A stretch of DNA of 64,000 nucleotides from positions 1 to 64,000 of the forward strand of contig NC_021182.1 in the NCBI RefSeq assembly GCF_000389635.1, in the 5' to 3' direction. The stretch comes from Clostridium pasteurianum BC1 (GTDB taxonomy: Bacteria > Bacillota > Clostridia > Clostridiales > Clostridiaceae). This document shows, piece by piece, positions 26,449 to 36,668 of the stretch. Numbering within the stretch: position 1 is the first letter of the stretch; every line of letters begins with the position of its first letter. Below the pieces are notes generated by a model. That model saw only the letters and a program-made list of their open reading frames with translations, was not told the origin of the DNA and did not search any database. Both the position numbers and the translations under genes were made by a program.

Positions 26449-27747
26449 TTATTCAAATCGTAAGGAATCTATAGGATTTAATTTAGCAGCCTTTCTAGCA
26501 GGTATGATGCCTGCAATCATGGCAACTACTATAGTAAATATGATTGTAAACAATACAGTGGATATTCTTATATCAACTATTTTCATACCTGCTTCAAAAC
26601 CGCCTATTTTATTTGCAACAAGTATTTTATTAATGACAGTTCCAATTATTAAGGCAACTATAGTACCTGAAGCAGCTCCAACAAAGCCAAGGCTTCCAGA
26701 TTGAACTATAAACATTCTTCTTATATTTTTTCTAGAAGCTCCTTGTGCTTTCATTATTCCTATAGATTTTGTCTTTTCATATACTGCCATAGACATGGTA
26801 TTGATAACTCCTATGGAAGCAACTAAAAGAACTATAACTCCAGCAGCTGTGAGAAGAACTTTAACAATAGTCAGCATATTATTCATTTGATTTGCTTGGG
26901 AAACATTTGATTGAGTTTTATAACCTAATTTTGTAATAGAATCATTTACTGGTGAAGCTTCTTCCATAGATTTAGCTTCAATTTGTGCATTTGTATATCC
27001 ATGCTTATTTAAATAATCGCTATCATTCATGTAGTAATCTTGAATTTTTGAAGCTAATTCATCAGAAGCAATAATAGTATATCCACCACTTTTAAAAGCT
27101 CTATTCACTACACCAGCTATTTTTGACTTTATTATAAGAGGATTTTTTTGTGGAACACCTTCTATTTCTGGAAAAGAAACTTTTATTTCAATATCATTTC
27201 CAATAACATTTTTGTAATCTTTTATTTCCATTTTATCCAGTAAGCTCTGGCCTATAAGTATAGAATCCTTATTGCTTTGCTTCAATATTTCCCCAGCAAT
27301 AATGGGGTTTGAACCATATTTTGCAACCTTTTTCTTATCAGCTTTAATTTCATTTTTTTCTCCATCAGTAAATATAGAAAAATTTAAATTATTACCATTT
27401 ATATCAACTTTTTTACTAGATTTATTTTGTAAAGTGATTTCCGTAGCCGTTGTATTTATAGATGCTGTAACTTCTGAAACTCCCTGTATATTTTTAAATT
27501 TATTAAGGTTACTCACATCTACTATTTTACTTTTAGTATCATTTCCAGAATTTTTTATTGATATGGTTCTAAATGAATCCACTTGTTTTATTTGATCGCT
27601 GCTTATTGTTTGAATTCCTTGTCCAAGCCCTCCCATTACTATTACTAGAAGAGTACCTATAGCTATACCAAAACAAGTGAGGCTTGTTCGTAGCTTTCTC
27701 TTATTGAGATCACTGAAAGCCATTTTTATACAATCAATTAATTTCAT
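26449..27747 (-). CDS. MacB-type ABC transporter permease
   Basis: A 432-residue membrane protein with the MacB/FtsX plan: one N-terminal membrane helix (about 20-42, after SDLNKRKLRTSLT), a large extracellular domain, and three C-terminal helices (FtsX domain, about 290-425). Such proteins transmit ATP-driven motion to the outside to move peptides, antibiotics or lipoproteins. It is the third gene of an operon with a second permease 14 nt upstream and an ATPase. Substrate unknown. Confidence 0.88.
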   Translation of the reverse strand: MKLIDCIKMAFSDLNKRKLRTSLTCFGIAIGTLLVIVMGGLGQGIQTISSDQIKQVDSFRTISIKNSGNDTKSKIVDVSNLNKFKNIQGVSEVTASINTTATEITLQNKSSKKVDINGNNLNFSIFTDGEKNEIKADKKKVAKYGSNPIIAGEILKQSNKDSILIGQSLLDKMEIKDYKNVIGNDIEIKVSFPEIEGVPQKNPLIIKSKIAGVVNRAFKSGGYTIIASDELASKIQDYYMNDSDYLNKHGYTNAQIEAKSMEEASPVNDSITKLGYKTQSNVSQANQMNNMLTIVKVLLTAAGVIVLLVASIGVINTMSMAVYEKTKSIGIMKAQGASRKNIRRMFIVQSGSLGFVGAASGTIVALIIGTVINKILVANKIGGFEAGMKIVDIRISTVLFTIIFTIVVAMIAGIIPARKAAKLNPIDSLRFE

Positions 27748-27761
27748 TTAAATCACCTTCC

Positions 27762-29084
27762 CTATGAATTTAATGCATCTACAGGATTCATCTTTGAAGC
27801 CTTTATTGATGGATATATGCCTGCTATTATTGATATTAAAATTGAGAATAGAAGAGAGCCTAGTATAAGCCAGGAAGGCATAACAAAATTAATTGTTTCT
27901 TTTATATTTTTACTTTGTAAAAATATTCTCAGTGCCAATTGAATTATATTTATATTAATGGTGCTGAATATGAGGCCCATTATACCTCCGATAAAGCCTA
28001 TTATACCGGACTGCATTAAAAATATTCCGTGGATATTACTTCTATTTGCACCTATAGATTTCATAATTCCTATGGACTTAGTTCTTTCATATATAACCAT
28101 TACCATAGTATTTATTGTACCTACAGCTGCAACAAACAACACTATTAGTCCTAAAACTGCAAGTATAACCTTTATTACTTTAAAGGATCCTTTAATCTGT
28201 TCTATTATATTTTGATAACTTGCAGAATAATAGTCCATATTTTTTACTGAATTTGATATATTTGATATATTATTCATATTATCAGTATATAAATCAACAG
28301 AATCATAGCCATTATTGTCAATATAATTTTCTTGAAAAGAATAATAACTTTTTACTTTATCTACTGTATCCATAGATGTTACTAACACATCTTTAGTTTC
28401 AAACTTATCATTTATGACTCCAACTATTTTTGCTTTAACTTGAAGTGGTGTTAAAGTGATATTTGGATTTTCTGTTTTATTTTGAATTATAGTTATATCT
28501 TTTCCTATGACACTTTTATAATCTTTTATACCCATATTATTAAGATAATTTTTACCTACCAATACTGAATTCTTATCTGAACTATTTAAATTTCTTCCTT
28601 CAATTATAGGATTTAAATTATTGTCATTATTGTCCTTTCTGATAGATTGAATTGAATCATTACTAAAAATACTATTGTTATTGTATAATCCTACTATTTT
28701 AGTAGCATCTTTACTTTCATAATTATCTATTTTAATACTGCCAATAGGGGAAGTTATAGTAGCTTTTACATCAGTTACTCCGGATATGTCAGAAAGTTTT
28801 TTTACTAAATTATTGTCAATTTTTTTATACATTGAATTCATGTCAAACTCTGAAAAATCAGTGTTTTGATCGTCAAAGTATTTCATGGGTGCCACAGTTA
28901 CTTTTTTTAACGAAGCATTATTTTCAAATTTACTTAAAATAAGATTTTCGCCGGAAGTTCCAAGACTTACTAGAGTAACTATAAGCATAGTACCAACTGC
29001 AATTGCAAGCGCAGTAAGAAATGTTCTTAGTTTTCTTCTTCCTAGATCCCTTGATGCCAGCTTTAATCCGTCGCTAAATTTCAT
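27762..29084 (-). CDS. MacB-type ABC transporter permease
   Basis: This 440-residue protein has the same layout as its neighbour: first membrane helix near residues 20-45 after SRDLGRRKLRTFLT, a variable extracellular domain and three C-terminal helices. The two permeases share the INTMxMxxYExTKSIGIMK motif, so they arose by duplication and probably form a heterodimer. Its start overlaps the end of the ATPase gene by 11 nt, showing translational coupling. Confidence 0.88.
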   Translation of the reverse strand: MKFSDGLKLASRDLGRRKLRTFLTALAIAVGTMLIVTLVSLGTSGENLILSKFENNASLKKVTVAPMKYFDDQNTDFSEFDMNSMYKKIDNNLVKKLSDISGVTDVKATITSPIGSIKIDNYESKDATKIVGLYNNNSIFSNDSIQSIRKDNNDNNLNPIIEGRNLNSSDKNSVLVGKNYLNNMGIKDYKSVIGKDITIIQNKTENPNITLTPLQVKAKIVGVINDKFETKDVLVTSMDTVDKVKSYYSFQENYIDNNGYDSVDLYTDNMNNISNISNSVKNMDYYSASYQNIIEQIKGSFKVIKVILAVLGLIVLFVAAVGTINTMVMVIYERTKSIGIMKSIGANRSNIHGIFLMQSGIIGFIGGIMGLIFSTININIIQLALRIFLQSKNIKETINFVMPSWLILGSLLFSILISIIAGIYPSIKASKMNPVDALNS

Positions 29085-29754
29085 CCTTTGACACCTCCTG
29101 AACTTGTCCGTCTTTAATTTTTATTATTCTTTTAGAGTTTTTTGCTTCATCCATATTATGTGTAACCATAATTATGGTATAACCTTTTTCATTTAAATCT
29201 GTTAAGAGATTCATTATAAGTTCACCATTTTTAGAGTCAAGATTTCCAGTAGGTTCATCAGCAAAAATTATTTTTGGTTCATTTACAAGAGCTCTTGCAA
29301 TACTTACCCTCTGTCTTTGTCCACCAGACATTTCAGTAGGTCTGTGCCTTATTTTATCTCCTAGGCCAACCATCTCAAGAGCGTTCTTAGCTTTTTCTTT
29401 TCTTTCTCTTCCTCCTACTCCTGCAAATATAAGAGGCATCATTACATTTTCCAGTGCTGTCTGAGTATTTTCAAGATTAAAAGCTTGGAAAACAAAGCCT
29501 ATTGTTTCATTTCTGTATATGGACATATATTTGTCCTTTAATTTACTAATATCTTTACCGTCAACATAAATACTTCCTGAGGTAGGGGTATCAAGACCTC
29601 CTACTAGGTGCATAAGAGTGGATTTACCGGAACCAGAGGGTCCAACAATAGCTACAAATTCACCATCGTTTATTCTAACATTTACATTATCTAGAGCTGT
29701 AACTATTTCCTTTCCCATTTTGTAAGTTTTTGAAACATTTTTTACTTCTATCAT
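29074..29754 (-). CDS. ABC transporter ATPase, LolD/MacB type
   Basis: A 226-residue ATPase that powers the two permeases downstream. Walker A is GPSGSGKST, the signature MSGGQRQRVSIARAL, and Walker B with D-loop IIFADEPTGNLDS, which is typical for the MacB/LolD class. It is the first gene of the operon and has a strong GGAGGT site. No two-component or TetR gene is adjacent, so the inducing signal is unclear. Confidence 0.93.
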   Translation of the reverse strand: MIEVKNVSKTYKMGKEIVTALDNVNVRINDGEFVAIVGPSGSGKSTLMHLVGGLDTPTSGSIYVDGKDISKLKDKYMSIYRNETIGFVFQAFNLENTQTALENVMMPLIFAGVGGRERKEKAKNALEMVGLGDKIRHRPTEMSGGQRQRVSIARALVNEPKIIFADEPTGNLDSKNGELIMNLLTDLNEKGYTIIMVTHNMDEAKNSKRIIKIKDGQVQEVSKDEI

Positions 29755-29877
29755 AATATACCTCCTGAAAATTTTAAAATTTACTATTTTATTACTGTTA
29801 GTGAGTAAGTAAAGTTAAATATTAATAGTTAATTAATAAACTTGGTTTCAATAAATATAATATTGTGTTATATATAA

Positions 29878-29906
29878 ATAGTACACTACAGTAATATCAA
29901 TGTCAA
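29878..29906 (-). promoter_or_regulatory. Promoter of ABC exporter operon
   Basis: On the minus strand TTGACA (29906-29901) and TACTAT (29883-29878) are spaced by 17 bp. The rest of the spacer up to the tRNA-Ser promoter at 30629 is AT-rich and shows no convincing gene. Confidence 0.7.
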
Positions 29907-30628
29907 TTATATTTGTTAATAAGTTCATTTAATAATATTTTTTATATTAAGCTTTAGTTTAGAAAATATTTAGTAAGGTTTAATTTTTGTTGAAGATTCA
30001 CAGATAAATACAGTTATAATAATGCATCAAAAATTACTTATTAAAATTAGAATAGCTATATATAATTTGTGATTAGAATTATAAATTTCATGGATAATAT
30101 TTAAATGTAATATAAACTTCATTGATCAAGATAAATTTATTTAATCATATGTAGATAAAATTTTTGTAAATAAATTACATATAATTTTAAGAAGAAAGTT
30201 ATAATAAATTAAGCTTACTAAGATTATTATATAGATTGTGTATTCTGACTTACATGACTTATAACTTACAGTTATAAGTTTAATATTACAAGTTTGTAAG
30301 ATTAAATCTTTTAATTGTATAGACGATAAGAATTGATAAAATCCCATGGAATTTTAAAATACTTATATTATTCTAATTTAGTATTTAAATTTTTTTAATC
30401 TATTATATAGCATTATAGCCTTTACCTTCTCTTTTTCAGTACAAGAACATAGATATTTTTCAGTTTGATTAAAACATAATAGTTGATAACTAGAATATTT
30501 GCTTCAAATTGAAAATCATATAATATTTAAACTTTATTTTATTGAAAAAAATTGTTTTAATAAACAAGATATGAAATTGAGCTACATATTGCATATCAGA
30601 GTTAGTATAAATATTCATGAAAAAATTG

Positions 30629-30657
30629 TTGACATCATATATATGACCTGATATAAT
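30629..30657 (+). promoter_or_regulatory. Consensus promoter of tRNA-Ser pair
   Basis: TTGACA 30629-30634, 17-bp spacer and TATAAT 30652-30657 form a perfect sigma-A promoter, 20 nt ahead of the first tRNA. Confidence 0.92.
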
Positions 30658-30676
30658 AATACATGTCGTAAGACGT

Positions 30677-30767
30677 GGAAAGATGGTCGAGTTGGTTTAA
30701 GGCACCGGTCTTGAAAACCGGCGTGCGAGTGATCGTACCTAGGGTTCGAATCCCTATCTTTCCGCCA
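30677..30767 (+). tRNA. tRNA-Ser (TGA)
   Basis: A 91-nt tRNA with the long variable arm of serine tRNAs and encoded CCA. Acceptor GGAAAGA pairs with TCTTTCC. The anticodon loop CTTGAAA contains TGA. Confidence 0.97.
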
Positions 30768-30801
30768 TTTTAATTTATAAAATAATTTATTTTGAGGGCA
30801 T

Positions 30802-30892
30802 GGAGAAATACTCAAGTGGCTGAAGAGGCGCCCCTGCTAAGGGCGTAGGGCGGGTAACCGTCGCGAGGGTTCAAATCCCTCTTTCTCCGCCA
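30802..30892 (+). tRNA. tRNA-Ser (GCT)
   Basis: A 91-nt tRNA with long variable arm and encoded CCA. Acceptor GGAGAAA pairs with TTTCTCC. The anticodon loop CTGCTAA contains GCT. It is cotranscribed with the preceding tRNA-Ser. Confidence 0.97.
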
Positions 30893-30894
30893 GT

Positions 30895-30930
30895 AAAACA
30901 TCTAACTTTTGTTAGATGTTTTATTATTTT
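30895..30930 (+). terminator. Terminator of tRNA-Ser pair
   Basis: AAAACATCTAAC 30895-30906 and GTTAGATGTTTT 30911-30922 form a 12-bp stem with a four-T loop and a T-rich tail. Confidence 0.92.
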
Positions 30931-31178
30931 TTGTACAAAATGTTAACTCAATGTTAAATAATGTAAAGTTATGAATTTTAGAGTAAATACTCCTTAATAA
31001 TCATGTGTAAAAGTAAGTTTATAAATTATACTTTAAATAAGTTTCAATTTGGCAATAACCAAGTAAACTAATCTCTAAACATAACTTTGTTCATAAATAT
31101 TTTATAAGCATACATATATGATAATGTTTACTTAAGTTATTTGCTGAAAAGTACTACATTATTAGGGGGTAATATAAC

Positions 31179-33329
31179 ATGTTAAAAAGAGTAAAAAGAA
31201 TAGTGGTTTTATTATTAACAACTACCATGCTATTTACAACAAGTATTACTGCATTTGCAGGAGTTACTGATGATTGGACTGAAGCTAAGCTTACAGATGC
31301 AGCTAAAAATGGGGCTTGGGATAAGTGGGTGCAAACCTGGGAAACAGTAAAAAAAGATCCTATAGAAATATCATTGACACCTGGTAAAAATGCAAGTGAA
31401 TTGAATTTTGCTTGGTACTCAAAGGTTACTGAACCAAATCCAAAATTTAAAATTGGTAAAAAGCAGGATCTTAGCGATGCAAAAGAATTATCTGTAAATA
31501 CTACGGCTGCTGTTACAGGATATAATAGTAATAAGGCTACTGCTGTGGGCTTAGAGGAAAATACAACTTATTATTATAGCTATCAGATAAATGGTGTTTG
31601 GGGACAAGCTACTCCTTATAAAACACAAAGCACAAAGAGCTTCAGTTTTTTATATGTTGGAGACCCACAAATAGGTTCTTCAAGTAGTAATACTGCTAAC
31701 GGCGCTGCTACAGCTCAAGGCCAAGATGCTGCAGTAAGAAACGATAGTTTTAACTGGAACAACACTATAAATTCAGCTTTAAAAACACATCCAAATGTAA
31801 GCTTTATGCTTTCAGCAGGAGATCAAGTTCAAACATCAAGTCCAACAAGTAATGAACAGGACATTGAATATGCGGGATATTTAAGTCCAGATGCATTAAA
31901 ATCACTACCTGTTGCTACAACAATTGGTAATCATGATTCAAAAAGTCCAAACTATTCATACCATTTTAATAATCCAAATGCATCTACTTTAGGTGCAACA
32001 GGAGCAGGTGGAGATTATTATTATTCCTATGGCAATACATTATTTATTACTTTAAATACTAATAACACAAATGTAGTAGAGCATGATCAACTTATTAAAA
32101 AAGCTATTAGCGAAAATCCAAATGCAAAATGGCGTATAGTAACAATACATCAAGATATATATGGATCTGGTGATTCACATTCCAATGAAATATCAGTAAT
32201 TAATTTGAGATATACTTTAACTCCTATACTTGAAGCTAATAAAATTGATGTTGTTTTAACAGGACATGATCATACTTATTCAAGATCTCTAATATTAAAG
32301 GGTGGAGTAAACGATCAGTCTAAAATGATAGATCAAAATACCTATAATGCTCAATATGCTAATGATGTAAATGGACAACCAACAACTCAAGCATATAAGG
32401 ATTATTTAAATAATATTAATGATTCTGAGGCAATTCAACCTGTTACAGAAGATGTTACTTTCAAAAACGGAAATGTAGTGGATCCAACTGGTATATTATA
32501 TATGACTGCTAACTCAGCATCAGGTAGTAAATACTATAATTTAGTACAGCAGAAACAATCTTATATAGCAGCAAGATGGCAAGAGAATATTCCAACCTAT
32601 TCTACTATTGATATTGATGAAGTAAGCTTTACAATAAATACTTATAGAACAGATAATGGAGAAAAGATTGACAATACTTATTCAATTATAAAATCTATTG
32701 ACAAATCAAGTTTAAATGAATTAATTGCTGCAGGTCAAGAAAAAGTTAATGCTAAAGATACTTATACTACTTCAACCTTTAATAAATTAGAAAAAGCATT
32801 AACAGCTGCAAAAGTAGTTTCAAGCAAACCATCTGCTACTTCACAAGAAATTGCTGATGCTTATACAAATTTAAAAGAAGGAATTAATGGTATTGAGCAA
32901 AAGGGTGACAACTCAAAACTTAAGACTTCAATAGGTGATGCAAATGCTCTATTAAATAGTGCAGTTGTAGGAACTGGCAAAGGTCAATATCCATCTGAAG
33001 CAAAAGACAAATTTAGTGCAGCAATTGCAGCAGCTAATACTGTTTTAGGATCAGATGATGCTAATCAATCAGCAGTAGATGCAGCCGTTGATACTTTAGA
33101 ATCTTCAGTAGAAAGCTTCAAAGCAGCAGTTATTAAGCAAGATCCAGTTGTAACAAACAATAATCAAAATGCAACAAATGCACAGAGTTCTAACAGTAAT
33201 AATACAAAATTAGAAGGTGTTAAAACTGGTGATAATTTTAATGTATATCCTATAGTTGCTGTAGCTGGTGTAGCCGTAGCAGGATTAGTTTATGTAAATA
33301 GAAAGAAATTATATAAGCTGGCAAAATAG
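31179..33329 (+). CDS. Secreted purple acid phosphatase-like metallophosphoesterase
   Basis: A 716-residue exported enzyme expected to release phosphate from organic compounds. A Sec signal peptide (about 1-28, ending AFA) is followed by a purple-acid-phosphatase N-terminal domain and a metallophosphatase domain with the ligand motifs VGDPQIGS, SAGDQVQ, TIGNHDS, TIHQDIY and LTGHDHTYSRS. Two FIVAR-like repeats cover about 510-660. The C terminus has GVKTGDN, a hydrophobic stretch and a basic tail (RKKLYKLAK), a sortase-like anchor with a degenerate LPXTG. A class B sortase lies 1.4 kb downstream. Confidence 0.9.
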   Translation: MLKRVKRIVVLLLTTTMLFTTSITAFAGVTDDWTEAKLTDAAKNGAWDKWVQTWETVKKDPIEISLTPGKNASELNFAWYSKVTEPNPKFKIGKKQDLSDAKELSVNTTAAVTGYNSNKATAVGLEENTTYYYSYQINGVWGQATPYKTQSTKSFSFLYVGDPQIGSSSSNTANGAATAQGQDAAVRNDSFNWNNTINSALKTHPNVSFMLSAGDQVQTSSPTSNEQDIEYAGYLSPDALKSLPVATTIGNHDSKSPNYSYHFNNPNASTLGATGAGGDYYYSYGNTLFITLNTNNTNVVEHDQLIKKAISENPNAKWRIVTIHQDIYGSGDSHSNEISVINLRYTLTPILEANKIDVVLTGHDHTYSRSLILKGGVNDQSKMIDQNTYNAQYANDVNGQPTTQAYKDYLNNINDSEAIQPVTEDVTFKNGNVVDPTGILYMTANSASGSKYYNLVQQKQSYIAARWQENIPTYSTIDIDEVSFTINTYRTDNGEKIDNTYSIIKSIDKSSLNELIAAGQEKVNAKDTYTTSTFNKLEKALTAAKVVSSKPSATSQEIADAYTNLKEGINGIEQKGDNSKLKTSIGDANALLNSAVVGTGKGQYPSEAKDKFSAAIAAANTVLGSDDANQSAVDAAVDTLESSVESFKAAVIKQDPVVTNNNQNATNAQSSNSNNTKLEGVKTGDNFNVYPIVAVAGVAVAGLVYVNRKKLYKLAK

Positions 33330-33423
33330 ATATTTACATTTAAATATTAATTAATAATTAATGCATATCCTAAAAATTATAAAAGATTTTTAAAACTACA
33401 TTTAAAATTAGATTCAAAATAAT

Positions 33424-33469
33424 AAAAACACTATGAGAATCAAAATTATATGAATTTCATAGTGTTTTT
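33424..33469 (+). terminator. Terminator after phosphatase gene
   Basis: AAAAACACTATGA 33424-33436 pairs perfectly with TCATAGTGTTTTT 33457-33469. It separates the phosphatase gene from the yibE/F-like gene. Confidence 0.85.
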
Positions 33470-33558
33470 AGAATTATGAGAGTTTAGTTATAAATTTTAG
33501 TTATAAAATATTTTTTGGAGAACCATGTAATTTAAATAAAACTGGAGGATATTAAATT

Positions 33559-34722
33559 ATGCTTTCAAAAGTATTTAGTAATAAATTCATTAATATTAAA
33601 AGAATAATTATAATTATATTAGCATTAGGATTTTTTATATTCTTATATTTTTTTAATCAAGTGAATAAGGTAGAATTAACTAATCAAAAGGGTACAAGTT
33701 TTGATAAAGCTGTGGTCGAAGAGGTTGTAAAGGATAATATACAAAAGGATGGATCACGTGTTGGAAACCAAGATGTAAGAGTTAAGATGTTAAGTGGTGC
33801 TATGAAAGGGAAAATATTAAATGCCACTAGTTTTTCAGGATATCTCTATGGGGCAGATTGTAAAAAAAACATGAAGGTTATAGTTTCATTAAGTAAATCG
33901 CAAAATAATTATGCAGCTTCTGTTTATAGTTATGATAGAGAACCAATTTTATATGGTTTTGTTGGATTATTTATTCTAATACTTTGGCTAATTGGAGGTA
34001 GAAAAGGATTTAAATCAGCTATAGCCCTTATATTTACATTTATTTGCGTAATATTTTTATTCATACCAATGCTGTATAAAGGATATTCACCATTTTTAGC
34101 TGCTGTCATTGTAGGAATTTTAACTACTATAGTTACAATGTACTTAATTGCTGGTTTAAGTGTAAAGACAATAGCATCTATTTTAGGAACAGTTATGGGT
34201 GTAGTTATAGCGGGGATCTTCGCCACTGGATTTGGCTATTTTGCAAAAATATCAGGTTATAATGTAACAGAAGTTGAGGAATTAGTATATTTGGGAGCTA
34301 AGGCACATTTAGATGTAGGTGGTATTCTATTTGCAGGAATACTTATAGCTTCATTAGGTGCAGTTATGGATGTCAGTATTTCAGTTGCATCAACTATAAA
34401 TGAAATTTATGATAAAAATACTGAATTAACAAGTAGAGAACTTTTTGCATCTGGAATAAATGTGGGTAGAGATATGATGGGCACTATGTCAAATACTCTT
34501 ATATTAGCTTTTACTGGTGGTGCTATTAATACTTTAATTTTAATCTATTCCTATGATATGAAATATAATCAAATTGTTAATATGTATTCCGTTGGAATAG
34601 AGGTTATGCAAGGAATTTCTGGAAGTATAGCGGTTATTTTAACAGTGCCTCTAGTGTCCTTTATAACATCAAAATTACTTAAAAGTAAAGTTATAAAAGA
34701 TTTATATATAGGTAAAATATGA
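33559..34722 (+). CDS. YibE/F-like membrane protein
   Basis: A 387-residue protein of the YibE/F family, an integral membrane family of unknown function. One N-terminal helix (about 13-33) is followed by an extracellular domain of some 100 residues, then about seven membrane helices. The conserved segment GAVMDVSISVASTINEI and the later NVGRDMMGTMSNTLILAF identify the family. It has a GGAGG site, and its stop overlaps the sortase start by four bases (ATGA), so the two are translated together. Confidence 0.87.
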   Translation: MLSKVFSNKFINIKRIIIIILALGFFIFLYFFNQVNKVELTNQKGTSFDKAVVEEVVKDNIQKDGSRVGNQDVRVKMLSGAMKGKILNATSFSGYLYGADCKKNMKVIVSLSKSQNNYAASVYSYDREPILYGFVGLFILILWLIGGRKGFKSAIALIFTFICVIFLFIPMLYKGYSPFLAAVIVGILTTIVTMYLIAGLSVKTIASILGTVMGVVIAGIFATGFGYFAKISGYNVTEVEELVYLGAKAHLDVGGILFAGILIASLGAVMDVSISVASTINEIYDKNTELTSRELFASGINVGRDMMGTMSNTLILAFTGGAINTLILIYSYDMKYNQIVNMYSVGIEVMQGISGSIAVILTVPLVSFITSKLLKSKVIKDLYIGKI

Positions 34723-35420
34723 ATAGACGCGTAAAAATCATTATAAATGTAGTTTTAACTTTGGTAATAGTAATTTGTATTTTTAGTATAGGTTATAAAT
34801 ATTTTCAATACTATAGAGATAGTAAAAATTATTCCAAAGTTCAAATCTTTAAACCAAAGGTACAACAAAATGCTGGAGACAATTCTAATGAAGACAATTT
34901 AAAGCGTATTAATTCAGATTATAAAATGTGGTTTAGTGTTACTGGTACAGATATAAACTATCCCGTTGTACAAGGAAAAGATAATGAATTTTATCTACAT
35001 AATAATTTTTATAGAGAAAAGAGCGACTCTGGAACTATTTTTATTGATTATAGAAATAATATCGATTCAGATAAAAATATTATTATTTATGGCCATAATA
35101 TGAAAAATGGAACTATGTTTAATAAAATAAATGATTTTAAAAAAGAAGATAATTTTAAAAATGGAACGATAAAAATTTTAAAGAATAATAAAGAATATAC
35201 TTATGAAGTTTTTTCTGTATTTACAGTAAATGAAAATTATGTTGACTTGAAAATTAATTTTGTTTCAGATCAAGATTACATAAATTATATTAATTATTTG
35301 AAACAAAAATCTATGTATAAAAAAGATATTGAAAATAATTACAATAATATATTAACTTTATATACTTGCAGCTATGAATTTAATGGAGCGAGAACTATCG
35401 TATGCGCAGTTTTAAAATAA
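34719..35420 (+). CDS. srtB: Class B sortase
   Basis: A 233-residue membrane-anchored transpeptidase that links proteins to the cell wall. One N-terminal membrane helix (about 7-27) precedes the sortase fold. The catalytic histidine is in IIIYGHNMKNGTMF, the cysteine in LTLYTCSYEF and the arginine in GARTIVCA, the arrangement of class B. Its start overlaps the yibE/F-like gene. The nearby phosphatase with a VKTGD-containing tail is a candidate substrate (inference). Confidence 0.92.
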   Translation: MNRRVKIIINVVLTLVIVICIFSIGYKYFQYYRDSKNYSKVQIFKPKVQQNAGDNSNEDNLKRINSDYKMWFSVTGTDINYPVVQGKDNEFYLHNNFYREKSDSGTIFIDYRNNIDSDKNIIIYGHNMKNGTMFNKINDFKKEDNFKNGTIKILKNNKEYTYEVFSVFTVNENYVDLKINFVSDQDYINYINYLKQKSMYKKDIENNYNNILTLYTCSYEFNGARTIVCAVLK

Positions 35421-35466
35421 ATAGAAAGATAGTTAAGAATCATATTATTGGATTACGGAAATTTAT

Positions 35467-35495
35467 TTGCATTTCTTTATGTAATGTGATAAAAT
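35467..35495 (+). promoter_or_regulatory. Promoter of tRNA-Arg
   Basis: TTGCAT 35467-35472, 17-bp spacer and TAAAAT 35490-35495 precede the tRNA by 21 nt. Confidence 0.65.
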
Positions 35496-35516
35496 CTGTT
35501 ATGTTAATAATTATGT

Positions 35517-35593
35517 GCGTTAGTAGCTCAGTTGGATAGAGTAGCTGGCTACGAACCAGTTGGCCGGGGGTTCGAATCCTCTCTGACGCACCA
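35517..35593 (+). tRNA. tRNA-Arg (ACG), island target site
   Basis: A 77-nt cloverleaf with encoded CCA. Acceptor GCGTTAG pairs with CTGACGC; the anticodon loop CTACGAA carries ACG. Its 3' part, 35548-35593, is repeated at 49471-49516, which marks this gene as the attachment site of the following island. Confidence 0.97.
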
Positions 35594-35595
35594 TG

Positions 35596-35632
35596 AAAAG
35601 CCTTGATAACACTATGCTTCAAGGCTTTTTCC
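35596..35632 (+). terminator. Terminator of tRNA-Arg
   Basis: AAAAGCCTTGA 35596-35606 pairs with TCAAGGCTTTT 35619-35629, followed by T-rich DNA. Confidence 0.88.
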
Positions 35633-35768
35633 ATTTTTTGAAAGTTGCCGAAAAATTCAAGGTGTTGGCAAATATAGTCATGAAAAGTAATCATAATAAC
35701 ATCTTTCTATACAATATTATAAAGTCATAATATCCTATTTTTGTAATCTTTATGACCTCTATTTGATT

Positions 35769-36013
35769 TTATAAAAGCTTCAACGTAAGCATAATTATAG
35801 CATTAAATGTAACATGTTCGCATAAATCTATTTCTGATCTTGGAGTGAACCACCTTAAATCATAATTATCACCATTTTTAACTACGAAATCTGTTTCTGA
35901 TAAATTATTTTCAACAGGAATCTTTTGTATTATATTATCATTTACCCATTCATTTAAAACACATACGCCTGCAGGATTTCACTTAAAAAAGCATCAACAA
36001 TATAATATTTCAT
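35769..36013 (-). pseudogene. PhzF family protein, N-terminal remnant
   Basis: Reading from ATG 36013 gives MKYYIVDAFLSEI, then after a frameshift NPAGVCVLNEWVNDN, followed by PVENNLSETDFVV and LRWFTPRSEIDLC. This is the N-terminal part of a PhzF-like isomerase/epimerase. About 80 residues of some 260 to 300 remain; the rest is missing and the frame is broken. Confidence 0.75.
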
Positions 36014-36128
36014 ATTAAACCTTACTTTCAAATGTAAATCAATTACTTAGCAAAGTGTATATATCGTAAAACATAGATACATACGCTTGATACGAATATT
36101 ATTTATCAAGTTTTTTTATATAAATTAA

Positions 36129-36305
36129 TTATTCATAAATCTTAGAAAATGGGTCATATTTGCTATTTACATTCCAGAAGTATTCAATACTTTGACTAAT
36201 CTCTAATGCTTTTTCTTTTCCCATAAGGTCTTCTATAAAACCTAATGTCATATCTATTCCAGCCGATACCCCAGAAGATGTGTATATGTTACAATCCTTT
36301 ACTCA
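36129..36305 (-). pseudogene. DJ-1/PfpI family protein, C-terminal remnant
   Basis: The reverse frame reads [20 protein letters not shown] followed by [18 protein letters not shown] and stop. This matches the C-terminal part of DJ-1/PfpI proteins of the isonitrile hydratase or AraC-linked type. The first two thirds of the gene are absent. Confidence 0.7.
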
Positions 36306-36668
36306 TCTTGATTAGTTACAGAGGCTAGTCATCAGATAAATCCGTATTTTTTTATATAATATCAATTATAATTAAAATTATAATTAAATTTAACTAAAAA
36401 TTAAAAATGAATTAACCATTCCATAACGTATAAATATCAGGATGATATATTATAGTATTAAATACATGTTATTATTTTACATTAGAGGAAAATATAAATA
36501 TCACAAATTTTAGACAATATACTTATTAAATACTCATTCTTATACTTAATTTTTGATATGGCATTATTATAATCAATGGCACATGATAAGATGTAGCATC
36601 TCCAATCTGGATAACAATGTTATAACTCATGCATGGAATTATAAAAAATAAATTTAAGGAGTGTTGCT

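Noticed and set aside
30141-30347. 68-codon reverse frame
   Set aside because: Low-complexity, no ribosome site, no family; typical of AT-rich spacer.
30615-30815. 66-codon reverse frame
   Set aside because: It runs antisense through the promoter and first tRNA-Ser gene.
35440-35694. 84-codon reverse frame
   Set aside because: It is antisense to the tRNA-Arg and its terminator.
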